From positions 1-64,000 of the forward strand of contig CADECY010000028.1 in NCBI GenBank assembly GCA_902825945.1: a DNA stretch of 64,000 nt. The letters are read 5' to 3'. The position numbers were made by a program, and so were the translations under genes. A model generated the notes under the pieces. The model made no database searches and was not told where the DNA came from. It saw only the letters and a list, made by a program, of their open reading frames with translations. The DNA comes from an uncultured Acidobacteriota bacterium (GTDB lineage Bacteria; Acidobacteriota; Terriglobia; Bryobacterales; Bryobacteraceae). Positions 35,058 through 43,736 of the stretch are shown here, piece by piece. How positions within the stretch are numbered: position 1 is the first letter of the stretch; each line of letters begins with the position of its first letter.

Positions 35058-37666
35058 TGGAGCGCACAGGCCGCGAAGGCGCGGCGCCAACAGGTCGCGA
35101 ACATGTCCGGAGTCTGGCGCCGGAACGAGTCCGTTGTGCGCGGGTTCCGAATGCGCGGGTTCCGAAAAGGATCGGCTGGATTCTGATCGCTTTCGCGGTT
35201 GCCGCAAACGCGGCGCCCGCTTCAAAGCCAGTCTCGCTGCGGACCGCTCCGCAAGTGGTGACGCTCAACGGCTCCGGTGCTTCGCAACAATTTCTCGCGA
35301 TCGCGAAGTTCGCGGATGGCACCGAACGCGACGTCACGGCGGAGGCCGAGTGGAGCGTCTCGCAGCCGACAGTGGCGGCGCTGAAACCGCTCGCGACTCT
35401 CGCTTCGCAATCGGACGGCGCGGCAGTGATCGAAGCACGATTCGGCGGCGTTCGCGGACAGTCGAAAGTCACGGTGGCGAAGTCTTCCGAAGCGCGCCCC
35501 TTCGATTTCGCGCGTGACATCGGCGGCATTCTCACCAAGCGCGGCTGCAACAGTTCCGCCTGCCACGGCGGAGTCAAGGGCCGTGGCGGACTCAAGCTTT
35601 CAGCCAACGGGCTCTACCCGAAAGACGACTACGAGTGGATCGCCAAGGGTGGCACCTATCAGGTGCTCACCTCCGAAGTGAAGGGCGCGCGAGTTCCGCG
35701 CATCGACCGGAAGAACGCCGAAAAGAGCCTGCTCATCACGAAGCCCGCGATGATCGTCGCGCATGGCGGCGGCAAGCGATTGGAGAAGGACTCCGCCGAT
35801 TTCCAACTTCTAGTGGACTGGGTGAAGCACGGCGCGCCATACGGAGAAGAAGGCAAGAGCGGACCCAAACTCACCCGGCTCGAAACGTTTCCCGCGATGG
35901 CTGTGATGCCTGTCGGCGCGAAGCATCGCGTGCTCGTGACCGCGCACTTCAGTGACGGCCACACCGAAGACTACACGAACCAAGTGCTGTTCTCCTCGAA
36001 TAACGGCGACGTGGCGAGCGTGGCCCCGGACGGCACGATCACCGGCAACCGCCTCGGCGAAACCGCGATTCTCATCCGCGCGCCCGGACAAGTGGCGAGC
36101 GCGGGCGTGGGAGTGGTAGGTCCGCCGGTTGTCAACTATCCGAAGGTCGCGCGCAACAACTTCATCGACGAGCACGTTTTCTCGAAGCTCGAGCGATTCC
36201 ACATCATTCCCTCGGAGTTGTCGAGCGATGGCGAATTCCTGCGCCGCGCCTCGATCGACCTGACGGGTACGATTCCGCCGCCCGAACGATTCCGCGAGTT
36301 CGCCGCGAACAAGGATCCAAAGAAGCGTGAGAAGGTCGTTGACGCGCTGATCGGCTCTCCCGAATTCGTCGATTATTGGACTTTCCGCTACTCCGACCTA
36401 TTCCGCGTCGCGATCTTCGCCAACGGCCTCACGCCGAAGTTCAGCCAGAAGTATTGGGAATGGATCCGCCACAACGTCGAAACGAATCGTCCCTACGACG
36501 ACGTGGCTCGCGAGCGGCTCTCGGCCCAAGGCTACGGGCCCGTGTCGCGCCACTTCATCCCGTACAACCAGATCGGAACCGCGCAGGACACGATGGCCGA
36601 AGAGGTCCGCGTGTTCTTCGGGCGCCGTATGGATTGTGCCCAGTGCCACAATCACCCCTACGAAAACTGGAGCCAGGATCAGTTCTGGGGCATGGCCGCC
36701 TTCTTCGGACGCCTGTTCAAAATGGGCACGATCGTCTTCGACCACCCTGTGAACATGGATCTCAGCTCGAAAGACGTGGACGGAAAGGTGGAGACACTGC
36801 ATCCGCGCACGAAGGTCCCGGTGAAGCCGGCGCTGCTCGACAACTCGGCGATCGAAGTCAAGGATGACGCCAATCCGCGCAAGGCGCTGGCCGAGTGGAT
36901 GGTCCGGAATCCGTACTTCTCTGAGGCCGCCGTCAACCGGATCTGGGGACACTTCTTCGCGCGCGGCATCGTCGATCCAGTGGACGATTTCCGTACCACG
37001 AACCCGCCGACGCATCCCGAACTCCTAGCCGCTCTGGCGAAGGATTTCCGCGATAACGGCCACGACTTGCGCCAGTTGATGAAGCGGATCGTGATGTCTC
37101 GGACCTATCAGCTCGCGCATCGCCCCAACGCGACCAACAAAGAGGATGTGGTGAACTACTCACATTCTTTGTCGCGGTCGATCGATGCGGAGATGCTCCT
37201 CGACATGGTGGCCGATGCCACCGGGATTCCCGAGACGTTTTCGACGGCCGTATCCGAAGGCGGATCGGTGGGTCAGGCTCCGCTCGGCATGCGCGCGGTG
37301 AATCTGAAGGACCCCGACATGTACTATTCGCGCTTCCTCGAACTCTACGGCCGGCCGAACCGTGGCGCGATTCCCGAGCGCAACGCCAAGCCGAATCTCG
37401 GCCAGGCGCTGCACATGCTCGCGGGCTCCACCTACATCGATCGCCTCGGGGACAAGAAGGGCCGCCTCGGGCGGCTGCTCGAATCCGGCGCGCCGAACGC
37501 GAAGATCTTCGAGGAATTCTACTGGGCGGCGTTCGGACGCGCGCCCGAGAAGGACGAACTCGCCGAGTTCGAAGAGATCCTTTCCAAACGTGGTGACCGC
37601 GAGGCCGGTCTCCGCGAATTTGTTTGGGCCTTGATCAGCTCCCGCGAATTCGCGGAAAATCACTAG
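35057..37666 (+). CDS. DUF1549/DUF1553 domain protein with Ig-like (BIG2) domains and haem-type motifs
   Basis: A large exported protein of 869 residues. A basic N-terminus and one hydrophobic segment (IGWILIAFAVAANAAPA) are followed by a BIG2-like domain, a cytochrome-like segment with CNSSACHGG (about 163-171), and a second BIG2 domain (LVTAHFSDGHTEDYTNQ). DUF1549 comes next (FIDEHVFSKLERFHIIPSEL, RRASIDLTGTIPPPERF), containing a CxxCH motif in DCAQCHNHPYENW near residue 527. DUF1553 forms the C-terminal third (NPYFSEAAVNRIWGHFFARG). The biochemical role is unknown, and the CxxCH suggests haem attachment. It overlaps the upstream PPC gene and is followed 10 bp later by the DUF1501 gene. Confidence 0.88.
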   Translation: MERTGREGAAPTGREHVRSLAPERVRCARVPNARVPKRIGWILIAFAVAANAAPASKPVSLRTAPQVVTLNGSGASQQFLAIAKFADGTERDVTAEAEWSVSQPTVAALKPLATLASQSDGAAVIEARFGGVRGQSKVTVAKSSEARPFDFARDIGGILTKRGCNSSACHGGVKGRGGLKLSANGLYPKDDYEWIAKGGTYQVLTSEVKGARVPRIDRKNAEKSLLITKPAMIVAHGGGKRLEKDSADFQLLVDWVKHGAPYGEEGKSGPKLTRLETFPAMAVMPVGAKHRVLVTAHFSDGHTEDYTNQVLFSSNNGDVASVAPDGTITGNRLGETAILIRAPGQVASAGVGVVGPPVVNYPKVARNNFIDEHVFSKLERFHIIPSELSSDGEFLRRASIDLTGTIPPPERFREFAANKDPKKREKVVDALIGSPEFVDYWTFRYSDLFRVAIFANGLTPKFSQKYWEWIRHNVETNRPYDDVARERLSAQGYGPVSRHFIPYNQIGTAQDTMAEEVRVFFGRRMDCAQCHNHPYENWSQDQFWGMAAFFGRLFKMGTIVFDHPVNMDLSSKDVDGKVETLHPRTKVPVKPALLDNSAIEVKDDANPRKALAEWMVRNPYFSEAAVNRIWGHFFARGIVDPVDDFRTTNPPTHPELLAALAKDFRDNGHDLRQLMKRIVMSRTYQLAHRPNATNKEDVVNYSHSLSRSIDAEMLLDMVADATGIPETFSTAVSEGGSVGQAPLGMRAVNLKDPDMYYSRFLELYGRPNRGAIPERNAKPNLGQALHMLAGSTYIDRLGDKKGRLGRLLESGAPNAKIFEEFYWAAFGRAPEKDELAEFEEILSKRGDREAGLREFVWALISSREFAENH

Positions 37667-37676
37667 GAGAACGCCG

Positions 37677-38987
37677 ATGCAACATCCAAAGACTCGCCGC
37701 GACTTTCTGAGCGCAGGTTCGCTCGGCTTCCTGGGGCTGACGCTCCGCGACTATCTCGCCGCCGCACCCGCGAAAGCCGGTGACGTCCGGCCGGGCGCAA
37801 AAGCGAACTCCGTGATCCTGTTCTGGCTCGAAGGCGGCCCGAGCCACATCGACACCTGGGATCCGAAGACCAACTCGAACTTCAAGCCGATGTCGACCAG
37901 CCTTCCCGGCGTGCAGTTCTCCGAACTGCTGCCGAAGATGTCGAAGCAGGCGCACAAGTACGCGGTCATTCGCTCGATGCACACACGCGGCAACGATCAC
38001 CCGCAAGCGACCCACTACGTGATCACCGGACACGAAGTGAACCCGGCGATGCAGTTCCCGAGCGTCGGCTCACTGATCACGAAGGAGATGGGCCCGCGAA
38101 ACTCGGTTCCGCCGCACATCCTGGTTCCCAAATGGGATCGCGGTCGCCAGTACGAAGACTACTTCCGCGCCTCGTTCCTCGGTGGCGACTATGACCCGAT
38201 GTGCATTCCCGATCCCGCCAAACCGGGCTTCGAGGTGACCGATCTCTCGCTGCCGAAATCGGTCTCCCAAGCATCGGTCGAAAGCCGCTCGGCGTTTCTC
38301 AAGGCAGTCGACCGCAAGTATCGCGCGTTGAACGACACCGCTGAGCACGCCAACATGGACGCCTTCAGTGCGCAGGCGATGAAAATGATCCTGACGCCAG
38401 CCGTCCGCGATGCCTTCGACCTTTCCAAGGAATCGGACAAGGTGAAGGAGCGTTACGGTAAGGATTCGATCGGGCAATCGTGCCTGCTCGCGCGGCGTCT
38501 GGTCGAATCAGGTGCGCGCTTCGTCACCGCGGCAGGCTATCACGGCACCTCGTGGGATACGCACTCCGACAACGACAAGAGCCACAAGGACAAGCTCTGC
38601 CCGACGCTCGATCGCACGCTTACGGCTCTGGTCGATGATCTCGAGGAGCGCGGACTGCTCGAAACCACGATCGTCATCGCCATGGGCGAATTCGGCCGCA
38701 CTCCGAACATCAATCCGAACCTCGGCCGCGACCACTGGCCGAACGCATGGTCACTCGCGATCACCGGAGGCGGCATCAAAGCGGGTCAAGTGATCGGGTC
38801 GACCGACGAGCGCGGCGCGAACGTGACGAGCCGTGTGGTCACGATGGGCGATCTCTATGCGACTGTCTTCAAGCTGCTCGGCGTGGATCACACCAAGGAG
38901 ATCATGAGCCCGATCGGCCGGCCGATCAAGATCGCCAATTCACTCGAGGATACGACGGGCCAGCCGGTCGCGGAGCTGCTCGGGTAA
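37677..38987 (+). CDS. DUF1501 domain-containing exported protein
   Basis: A protein of 436 residues with a twin-arginine-type N-terminus (KTRRDFLSAGSLGFLGLTL). The body has FWLEGGPSHIDTWDPK, MHTRGNDHPQATHYVITGH, LARRLVESGARFVTAAGYH and MGEFGRTPNINPNLGRDHW, the signatures of DUF1501, which shares the alkaline phosphatase/sulfatase fold. The conserved Asp and His residues could bind metal, but no activity is established. It is the third gene of the PPC-DUF1549/1553-DUF1501 cassette and is convergent with the next gene, 7 bp away. Confidence 0.9.
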   Translation: MQHPKTRRDFLSAGSLGFLGLTLRDYLAAAPAKAGDVRPGAKANSVILFWLEGGPSHIDTWDPKTNSNFKPMSTSLPGVQFSELLPKMSKQAHKYAVIRSMHTRGNDHPQATHYVITGHEVNPAMQFPSVGSLITKEMGPRNSVPPHILVPKWDRGRQYEDYFRASFLGGDYDPMCIPDPAKPGFEVTDLSLPKSVSQASVESRSAFLKAVDRKYRALNDTAEHANMDAFSAQAMKMILTPAVRDAFDLSKESDKVKERYGKDSIGQSCLLARRLVESGARFVTAAGYHGTSWDTHSDNDKSHKDKLCPTLDRTLTALVDDLEERGLLETTIVIAMGEFGRTPNINPNLGRDHWPNAWSLAITGGGIKAGQVIGSTDERGANVTSRVVTMGDLYATVFKLLGVDHTKEIMSPIGRPIKIANSLEDTTGQPVAELLG

Positions 38988-38994
38988 CCGCCGA

Positions 38995-39951
38995 CTACGG
39001 TCGCGGCCAAGACGGAATGCATGACTCCGCTACCGCCTCCACATGGCGGTGATCGGTGCCGCAGCATCCGCCGAGCACATTCAGCCGCGTCAGACGCTCC
39101 CTGCGCAGGGTCGCGTACTCGGCTCCGAACTCGGCCGGATTGCCCGTGTCGAGATCGGCGCACTCGTTGAGTTCCTTGTGGCTGCGGCGTGAGGAGTTGG
39201 CGCGCAGCCCGCCAATCCGCGATGCCCAAGCGGCGCCGGGCGCGATGGCCGATTCGAAATGCGATGGATGCGCGCAGTTGATCATGTAGTAGGCCGGATA
39301 CCCCGCGGTCGCGCCGTCCACCTCTTCGATCGCCGCCTCTAGCGTCTGCCCGGTGGGCAGGCGTCCATCGGTCTCGAGCGTGAACGAAATTACCACCGGC
39401 ATTCCGGAGCGTTGCGCGGCACGCGCGATGCCAGTTGCCTCTTCGACATAGTTCATCGTCACGGCGGCCACGAGGTCGGCGGCTGTCGAGGCGAGCACAT
39501 CGATCTGCGCCTGATGATAATCGGCGGCCTGCTGCACCGTCACCTTTTCCTTCGGAAAATAGCCGTCACCCCTCGGACCCACGCACCCGCTCAAAACCAC
39601 CGGCTCCTCGTGCGCCATCTCCGCACGAATCTCCTCCAGCAACCGGATCGCCGCCCGGTTGGCATCGGCGAGCGCGGCCCGGCTGTATCCGATGCGCTCG
39701 CCCCAATCGGAATTCGCCCGCCACGTCACGCTTTCGAGGATGAAGCCGGTGTGAAAGCGCTTCGCCAGTAGGGTGTAGCGCGCGAAGTACTCTTTCAGCT
39801 TGGCGACCCCCGCATCGTCGCGCAGCATGTGGAACGCGGCGAAGTGCGGCAGCTCGATCGCCTCGTGGAAGACCATCGTGGTTTCGAGCCCGCCGTCGGT
39901 GAGAAAGGGATGGCCGGACAGTTGCGGAAGCTGGTTGCGGTATCGCGACAT
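38995..39951 (-). CDS. Homocysteine S-methyltransferase family protein
   Basis: A TIM-barrel enzyme of 318 residues that transfers a methyl group to homocysteine, probably from S-methylmethionine or another methyl donor. It opens with LTDGGLETTMVFHE. The zinc-binding cysteines are in INCAHP (about residue 230) and LGGCCGTDHRHVEAV at the C-terminus, matching the C/CC arrangement of the family. It lacks the cobalamin modules of MetH. I use the ATG at 39951; the open frame continues upstream without family similarity. It diverges from the TPR gene with 39 bp between the starts. Confidence 0.92.
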   Translation of the reverse strand: MSRYRNQLPQLSGHPFLTDGGLETTMVFHEAIELPHFAAFHMLRDDAGVAKLKEYFARYTLLAKRFHTGFILESVTWRANSDWGERIGYSRAALADANRAAIRLLEEIRAEMAHEEPVVLSGCVGPRGDGYFPKEKVTVQQAADYHQAQIDVLASTAADLVAAVTMNYVEEATGIARAAQRSGMPVVISFTLETDGRLPTGQTLEAAIEEVDGATAGYPAYYMINCAHPSHFESAIAPGAAWASRIGGLRANSSRRSHKELNECADLDTGNPAEFGAEYATLRRERLTRLNVLGGCCGTDHRHVEAVAESCIPSWPRP

Positions 39952-39990
39952 GGAATCCACTGTAGCGGGAATGGAGCGCACAATGGAGTG

Positions 39991-40743
39991 ATGAACTGGA
40001 CATCCGCCGACTGGTTCGATCGCGGGCTCGATGCCAAGTACGCTCACGATTGGCCGGAGAGCCTTCGCTGCAACCAGCGGGCAGTGGAACTCGATTCCGG
40101 CAACGAGGGCGCCTGGTGGAACCTCGGGGTCGCCGCCACCGCGCTGCACGATTGGGCCGAAGCTCGCCGGGCTTGGAAGCGCTTCGGCGTCGAGATGCCC
40201 GAGGGCGGGGAAGAGTCCGGTGCGCTCGGCATGATGGCCTGTGTCCGGCTGAATCCCGGAACATCGGGTGAAGTCGTGTGGGGCGAACGGATCGACCCGG
40301 CCCGAATCGTGCTCGATAGCGTTCCCTTACCCGAGTCGGGCCGCAGGTTCCGTGACATCATTCTCCATGACGGCGCATTGAACGGCACGCGCGAGTTCCA
40401 CGGCGAACGGGTTCCGGTTTTCGACGAATTGGTTGTTTGGCGCGAGTCTGCCTACCAGACATTTCGGGTTGTTCTCGAACTTCCCAACCCTGGCGCGGGA
40501 GACCGGTTGGCGGAGATCTGCCGCGAGCGCGGGCTCGGGCTCGAAGATTGGTCCACTCTGCGTTGGATCTGCGCGGAATGCAGCCGCGGCGATCCAGGCG
40601 CTCACGACTGCACCAAGGATGTCGCGCGGGATGGCACCCACGCGATCGCGGCGAGGTCTGGTGAGGAAGCGCGAAGCGCACTCGCCAAGTGGACGGCAAA
40701 GGTCCCCGGCGCGGCCTTCTCCGAACCGGCCGATGCGATGTGA
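39991..40743 (+). CDS. Small tetratricopeptide-repeat-containing protein
   Basis: A cytoplasmic protein of 250 residues. The first 75 residues contain TPR-type helices (WFDRGLDAKYAHDWPESL, AWWNLGVAATALHDWAEARRAW). The remainder is a mixed domain of unknown family, with RIVLDSVPLPESGRRFRD, WRESAYQTFRVVLELPN and a cysteine pair in WICAECSRGDPGAHDC. I chose the ATG at 39991, with GGAG two bases upstream, over an earlier start reading through the divergent gene. It is followed after 10 bp by the sugar isomerase gene, so the two are probably co-transcribed. Function unknown. Confidence 0.75.
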   Translation: MNWTSADWFDRGLDAKYAHDWPESLRCNQRAVELDSGNEGAWWNLGVAATALHDWAEARRAWKRFGVEMPEGGEESGALGMMACVRLNPGTSGEVVWGERIDPARIVLDSVPLPESGRRFRDIILHDGALNGTREFHGERVPVFDELVVWRESAYQTFRVVLELPNPGAGDRLAEICRERGLGLEDWSTLRWICAECSRGDPGAHDCTKDVARDGTHAIAARSGEEARSALAKWTAKVPGAAFSEPADAM

Positions 40744-40753
40744 GAATAGAGAA

Positions 40754-41686
40754 ATGTCCATTTCCCGGCGCGACCTCGGCAAGTTTGCTCTCGCGGCAAC
40801 GCCCGCCGCATCCCTTCTTGCCAAGCCCGATTCGAAGTTTCGCGGCGTGCAAATCGGCGCGATCACCTACAGCTTTCGCACGCTCCCCTCGAGTGCCGCG
40901 GACATCGTCCAGTACTGCACCGAATTGGGGATCAGTTCGGTGGAACTGATGTCCGACGCGGCCGAGTCGTACGCCGGCGCCCCGGCGATCCCGCGTGTGC
41001 CCGGCCGCAACGCCACGCCGGAGCAGCGCGAGGCTGCCAAGCGTGCCACTGCCGAGCGTGCCAAGTGGCGCACGAGCGCTTCGATGGACAAGTACAAGTC
41101 CCTGCGCGCGATGTTCAATCAGGCAGGGATCAAGATCGATATCTTCAAGCTCCCGGTCGACCCGCGGATGAGTGACGCCGAGTGCGACTACGTCTTCGAA
41201 ACCGCCAAGACTCTGGGCGCGCGTTGCATCACCATGGAACTTCCGAAAGACCCTATGGTGAGCAAGAAAGCGGGCGAGTTCGGCGAGCGCCACAAGGTTT
41301 TCATCGGCTACCACAACCACACGCAGGTGAACGAACAGAGTTGGGAGGCAGCGCTCGCGCAGTCGAAATTCAACAGCATCAATCTCGATGTGGGCCACTT
41401 CACCGAGGCGATCTCGAAATCGCCGGTGCCGTTCATCGAACGCAACGCCGCGCGAATCACCAGCTTCCACCTCAAGGACAAGCGCTTCGGCACTAACGGC
41501 GGCGGCAACCGGCCTTGGGGCCAGGGCGACACGCCGCTGAAGGATGTGCTGCGATTGATGGCGAAGAACAAGTACCGCTGGCCGGCCAACATCGAGCTCG
41601 AGTACGATGTCCCGAAGGATTCGAGCGTGATGGCGGAAATGAAGAAGTGTATCGCGTTCTGCAAGGACGCGATCGCGGGATCCTGA
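40754..41686 (+). CDS. Tat-exported sugar phosphate isomerase/epimerase family protein
   Basis: A protein of 310 residues of the xylose isomerase-like TIM-barrel family. The N-terminus SISRRDLGKFALAATPAAS is a twin-arginine signal, so it acts outside the cytoplasm. Barrel features include GVQIGAITYSFRTLP, YHNHTQVNEQSWEAALAQ, NLDVGHFTEAI and SFHLKDKRFGTNGGGN. The His, Glu, Asp and His residues at strand ends would bind a divalent metal. The substrate is unknown. The true start is the ATG at 40754; an earlier start overlaps the TPR gene in a different frame. Confidence 0.87.
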   Translation: MSISRRDLGKFALAATPAASLLAKPDSKFRGVQIGAITYSFRTLPSSAADIVQYCTELGISSVELMSDAAESYAGAPAIPRVPGRNATPEQREAAKRATAERAKWRTSASMDKYKSLRAMFNQAGIKIDIFKLPVDPRMSDAECDYVFETAKTLGARCITMELPKDPMVSKKAGEFGERHKVFIGYHNHTQVNEQSWEAALAQSKFNSINLDVGHFTEAISKSPVPFIERNAARITSFHLKDKRFGTNGGGNRPWGQGDTPLKDVLRLMAKNKYRWPANIELEYDVPKDSSVMAEMKKCIAFCKDAIAGS

Positions 41687-41899
41687 GTCCGATGGGCCGG
41701 GGCACCCGTACGGCCCGAGCCTGCTTCCGCCGGTCGGGCCAGCGTGCGACGCGGCCCTGCGCGCCAATCTTCCCGCGACGCGCCAACAACGGCAGGCGCT
41801 CGGCATCGACGGACGCTTGAATACGAACGGCAACGATGGTGCATCACTCGGCTCGGCTGAAGGTAAGGAACAAGCCGGTCCTGATCTTCGCGGGCGGAG

Positions 41900-42224
41900 C
41901 CTACTACAGTCGAAATGGGAGCGCCACCACGATCGGGTCCGCGCCGGGCTCGCATCCATCGGCTACGCGGCGTGCCACACTCCCACGCTGCAAACCGCAG
42001 CTCCAGTGAATCCGGCCCTCGATGGCAAGCCCGAGCCGCTCTACTCCGATCTCGCTCTGCATCGATGGGTCAGCGCATCCTGCACGACGGCCTTACGCGT
42101 GGCTGGGTGGGTGCGATCCGCCAGTATGACGGCCCGGGCCCGGCAGCGCGCAGTGCCGGTAACTTCAAGCGCGCTACCGGACGATCGTAAGCAGGACCTG
42201 CTGGAGTCCCTCCGCTCCCTGTAG
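41900..42224 (+). pseudogene. Remnant of a di-haem oxidoreductase (DHOR, cytochrome c peroxidase-like), C-terminal region
   Basis: Fragments in two frames recover IGYAACHTPTLQT, YSDLALH-MG, ILHDGLTRGWVGAIRQYDG and DLLESLRSL. These correspond in order to the family's GCxxCHxPxLxT haem site, YTDLLLHDMG, LLHDGRA..I..AI..H.G and the final LL.FL.SL. The first haem Cys is replaced by Tyr (YAACH), the WRTPPLWG segment is deleted and frames are shifted, so it is non-functional. The preceding 41687-41899 gives no recognisable product. The following 42225-42536 holds only a short hydrophobic frame at 42228-42440, which I cannot support as a gene. Confidence 0.7.
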
Positions 42225-42536
42225 CGTGTGCTTTCGTGCTCTTTGCTTAGCGCAGGCCGAGTCTCGCCTCTGTCCAATTGGCCTCGTTACGCTGGAGGTG
42301 CCGCCTCCGGAGCCTTGATCGCCATCGCGAGCGTTTTTGAGTCTTTCGTTGGCGTTACCTCGCTCCTGGATGTACTGGCCACGGCTCTGGTCCTGGCAAT
42401 CGCGCTGAAGGCGCTACGTACATCCGCTTGCCGCGATTGAGTTACGGAATTCGCAGAGCAAGCTGTGGAACGAATCCTCCGCACATGCTATCCTCGCCAA
42501 TCGTCCCGCCGCATACGGGTCGATTCGAGGGAGAGT

Positions 42537-43532
42537 ATGGAACCGAATCCGCAACTGGTGTTTGAGACGATCACCGCGCATCAACGTAGCGCGGCATTGA
42601 GAGCTGGCGTCGAACTGGGTGTCTTCGACGCACTCGGCGACGGACCCGCGACGTCCGCGCAACTGGCCGCAAAGGCCGGGGTGCCGGAGCGAGGCATGCG
42701 AATTCTGTGCGATTGCCTCACGATCTTCGGTCTCATCTCGCGCACCGATGGCCACTACGCGCACACGCCGACGAGCGCGGTCTTCCTCGATTCGCGCTCG
42801 CCGGCCAGCATGGCGCCCACCATTCCGTTCCTCATGAACGACAAGATCCTCGCGGCTTCCTGCGGACTCACCGAAACCATTCGCCGTGGCCACACCATCC
42901 TCGAGGAGCCGCTCGCGGGCGAAGAAGTCCAGGAGTGGGTCACCTTTGCGCGCACCATGCAGCCGATGATGCGCGGACCCGCCGACTTCATCGCCGATGT
43001 CGTCGTCAGCGGCGGCGCACCATCGAAAGTGCTCGATGTGGCCGCCAGCCACGGGTTGTTCGGATTCGCCGTCGCCCGCCGCGCGCCGCAGTGCGAGATC
43101 GTCGCGCTCGACTTTCCGACGGTTCTCGAGGTCACGCGGGAACACGCGCGAACATTCGGCATCCCCATCACGCCGCTACCGGGCAGCGCCTTCACGGCCG
43201 ATCTCGGATCCGGCTATGACGCGATCCTGGTCACCAATCTGTTCCATCACTTCTCCGTCGAGGACTGCGAAACGTTGATGCGCCGCTTCCATGCCGCGTT
43301 GCGTCCCGGCGGCCGTATTGTGATCTTCGAGTTCGTGCCGAACGGAGACCGCCTCACGCCGCCGGTTCCCGCGCAGTTCGCCATGATGATGCTCGCGAAC
43401 ACTCCATCGGGGGACGCCTATACGATGGGCGACTACGCGAAGATGCTCGACAACACCGGCTTCGGACCGGGTGAGCTGATGGACGTTCCCCAATCCGCTG
43501 GCCGCCTCATCGTGGCGGCTCGGCCGAACTGA
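42537..43532 (+). CDS. SAM-dependent O-methyltransferase (acetylserotonin/COMT-like)
   Basis: A protein of 331 residues with an N-terminal winged-helix dimerisation domain (SAALRAGVELGVFDALG, LAAKAGVPERGMRILCD). The Rossmann methyltransferase domain has VLDVAASHGLFGFAVARR (SAM-binding motif I) and VALDFPTVLEV (motif II), then LVTNLFHHFSVEDCE and LRPGGRIVIFEFVPN. These place it with class I small-molecule O-methyltransferases such as hydroxyindole and aclacinomycin methyltransferases; its substrate is unknown. The ATG at 42537 follows GAGGGAGAG. It is a single-gene unit. Confidence 0.88.
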   Translation: MEPNPQLVFETITAHQRSAALRAGVELGVFDALGDGPATSAQLAAKAGVPERGMRILCDCLTIFGLISRTDGHYAHTPTSAVFLDSRSPASMAPTIPFLMNDKILAASCGLTETIRRGHTILEEPLAGEEVQEWVTFARTMQPMMRGPADFIADVVVSGGAPSKVLDVAASHGLFGFAVARRAPQCEIVALDFPTVLEVTREHARTFGIPITPLPGSAFTADLGSGYDAILVTNLFHHFSVEDCETLMRRFHAALRPGGRIVIFEFVPNGDRLTPPVPAQFAMMMLANTPSGDAYTMGDYAKMLDNTGFGPGELMDVPQSAGRLIVAARPN

Positions 43533-43613
43533 TCCCACCCTGCCTTGATCGCGATCGCGACCGGCTAATTGCCATCAGGCCGAACTCCGCCAACACGAAA
43601 AATCCAGCCGCCG

Positions 43614-43637
43614 GCCTTACGTTCGGGTCTGTAAGGC
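43614..43637. other. Small hairpin in the space before the enolase-superfamily gene
   Basis: A 7-bp inverted repeat (GCCTTAC/GTAAGGC) with a 10-base loop lies in 43533-43736, followed by a shorter one near 43651 (CCGAAC-GTT-GTTCGG). The region has no gene. These could end the methyltransferase transcript, although no U tract is present. Confidence 0.25.
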
Positions 43638-43736
43638 TGCCGCTGTGGGCCGAACGTTGTTCGGTCAGGTGCGCGCCAAGATCGCCATTTTCGGGTGCGC
43701 GGATAGCGCCGCTTCGCGCGTATCATGGTCAATGCC

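Noticed and set aside
33348..35225. Antisense open frame of 625 codons opposite the PPC-domain gene
   Set aside because: It spans the boundary of two good plus-strand genes and has no recognisable domain.
42228..42440. Short hydrophobic frame of 70 codons
   Set aside because: It could form a membrane helix, but it follows a pseudogene, lacks a clear ribosome-binding site and matches nothing I know.
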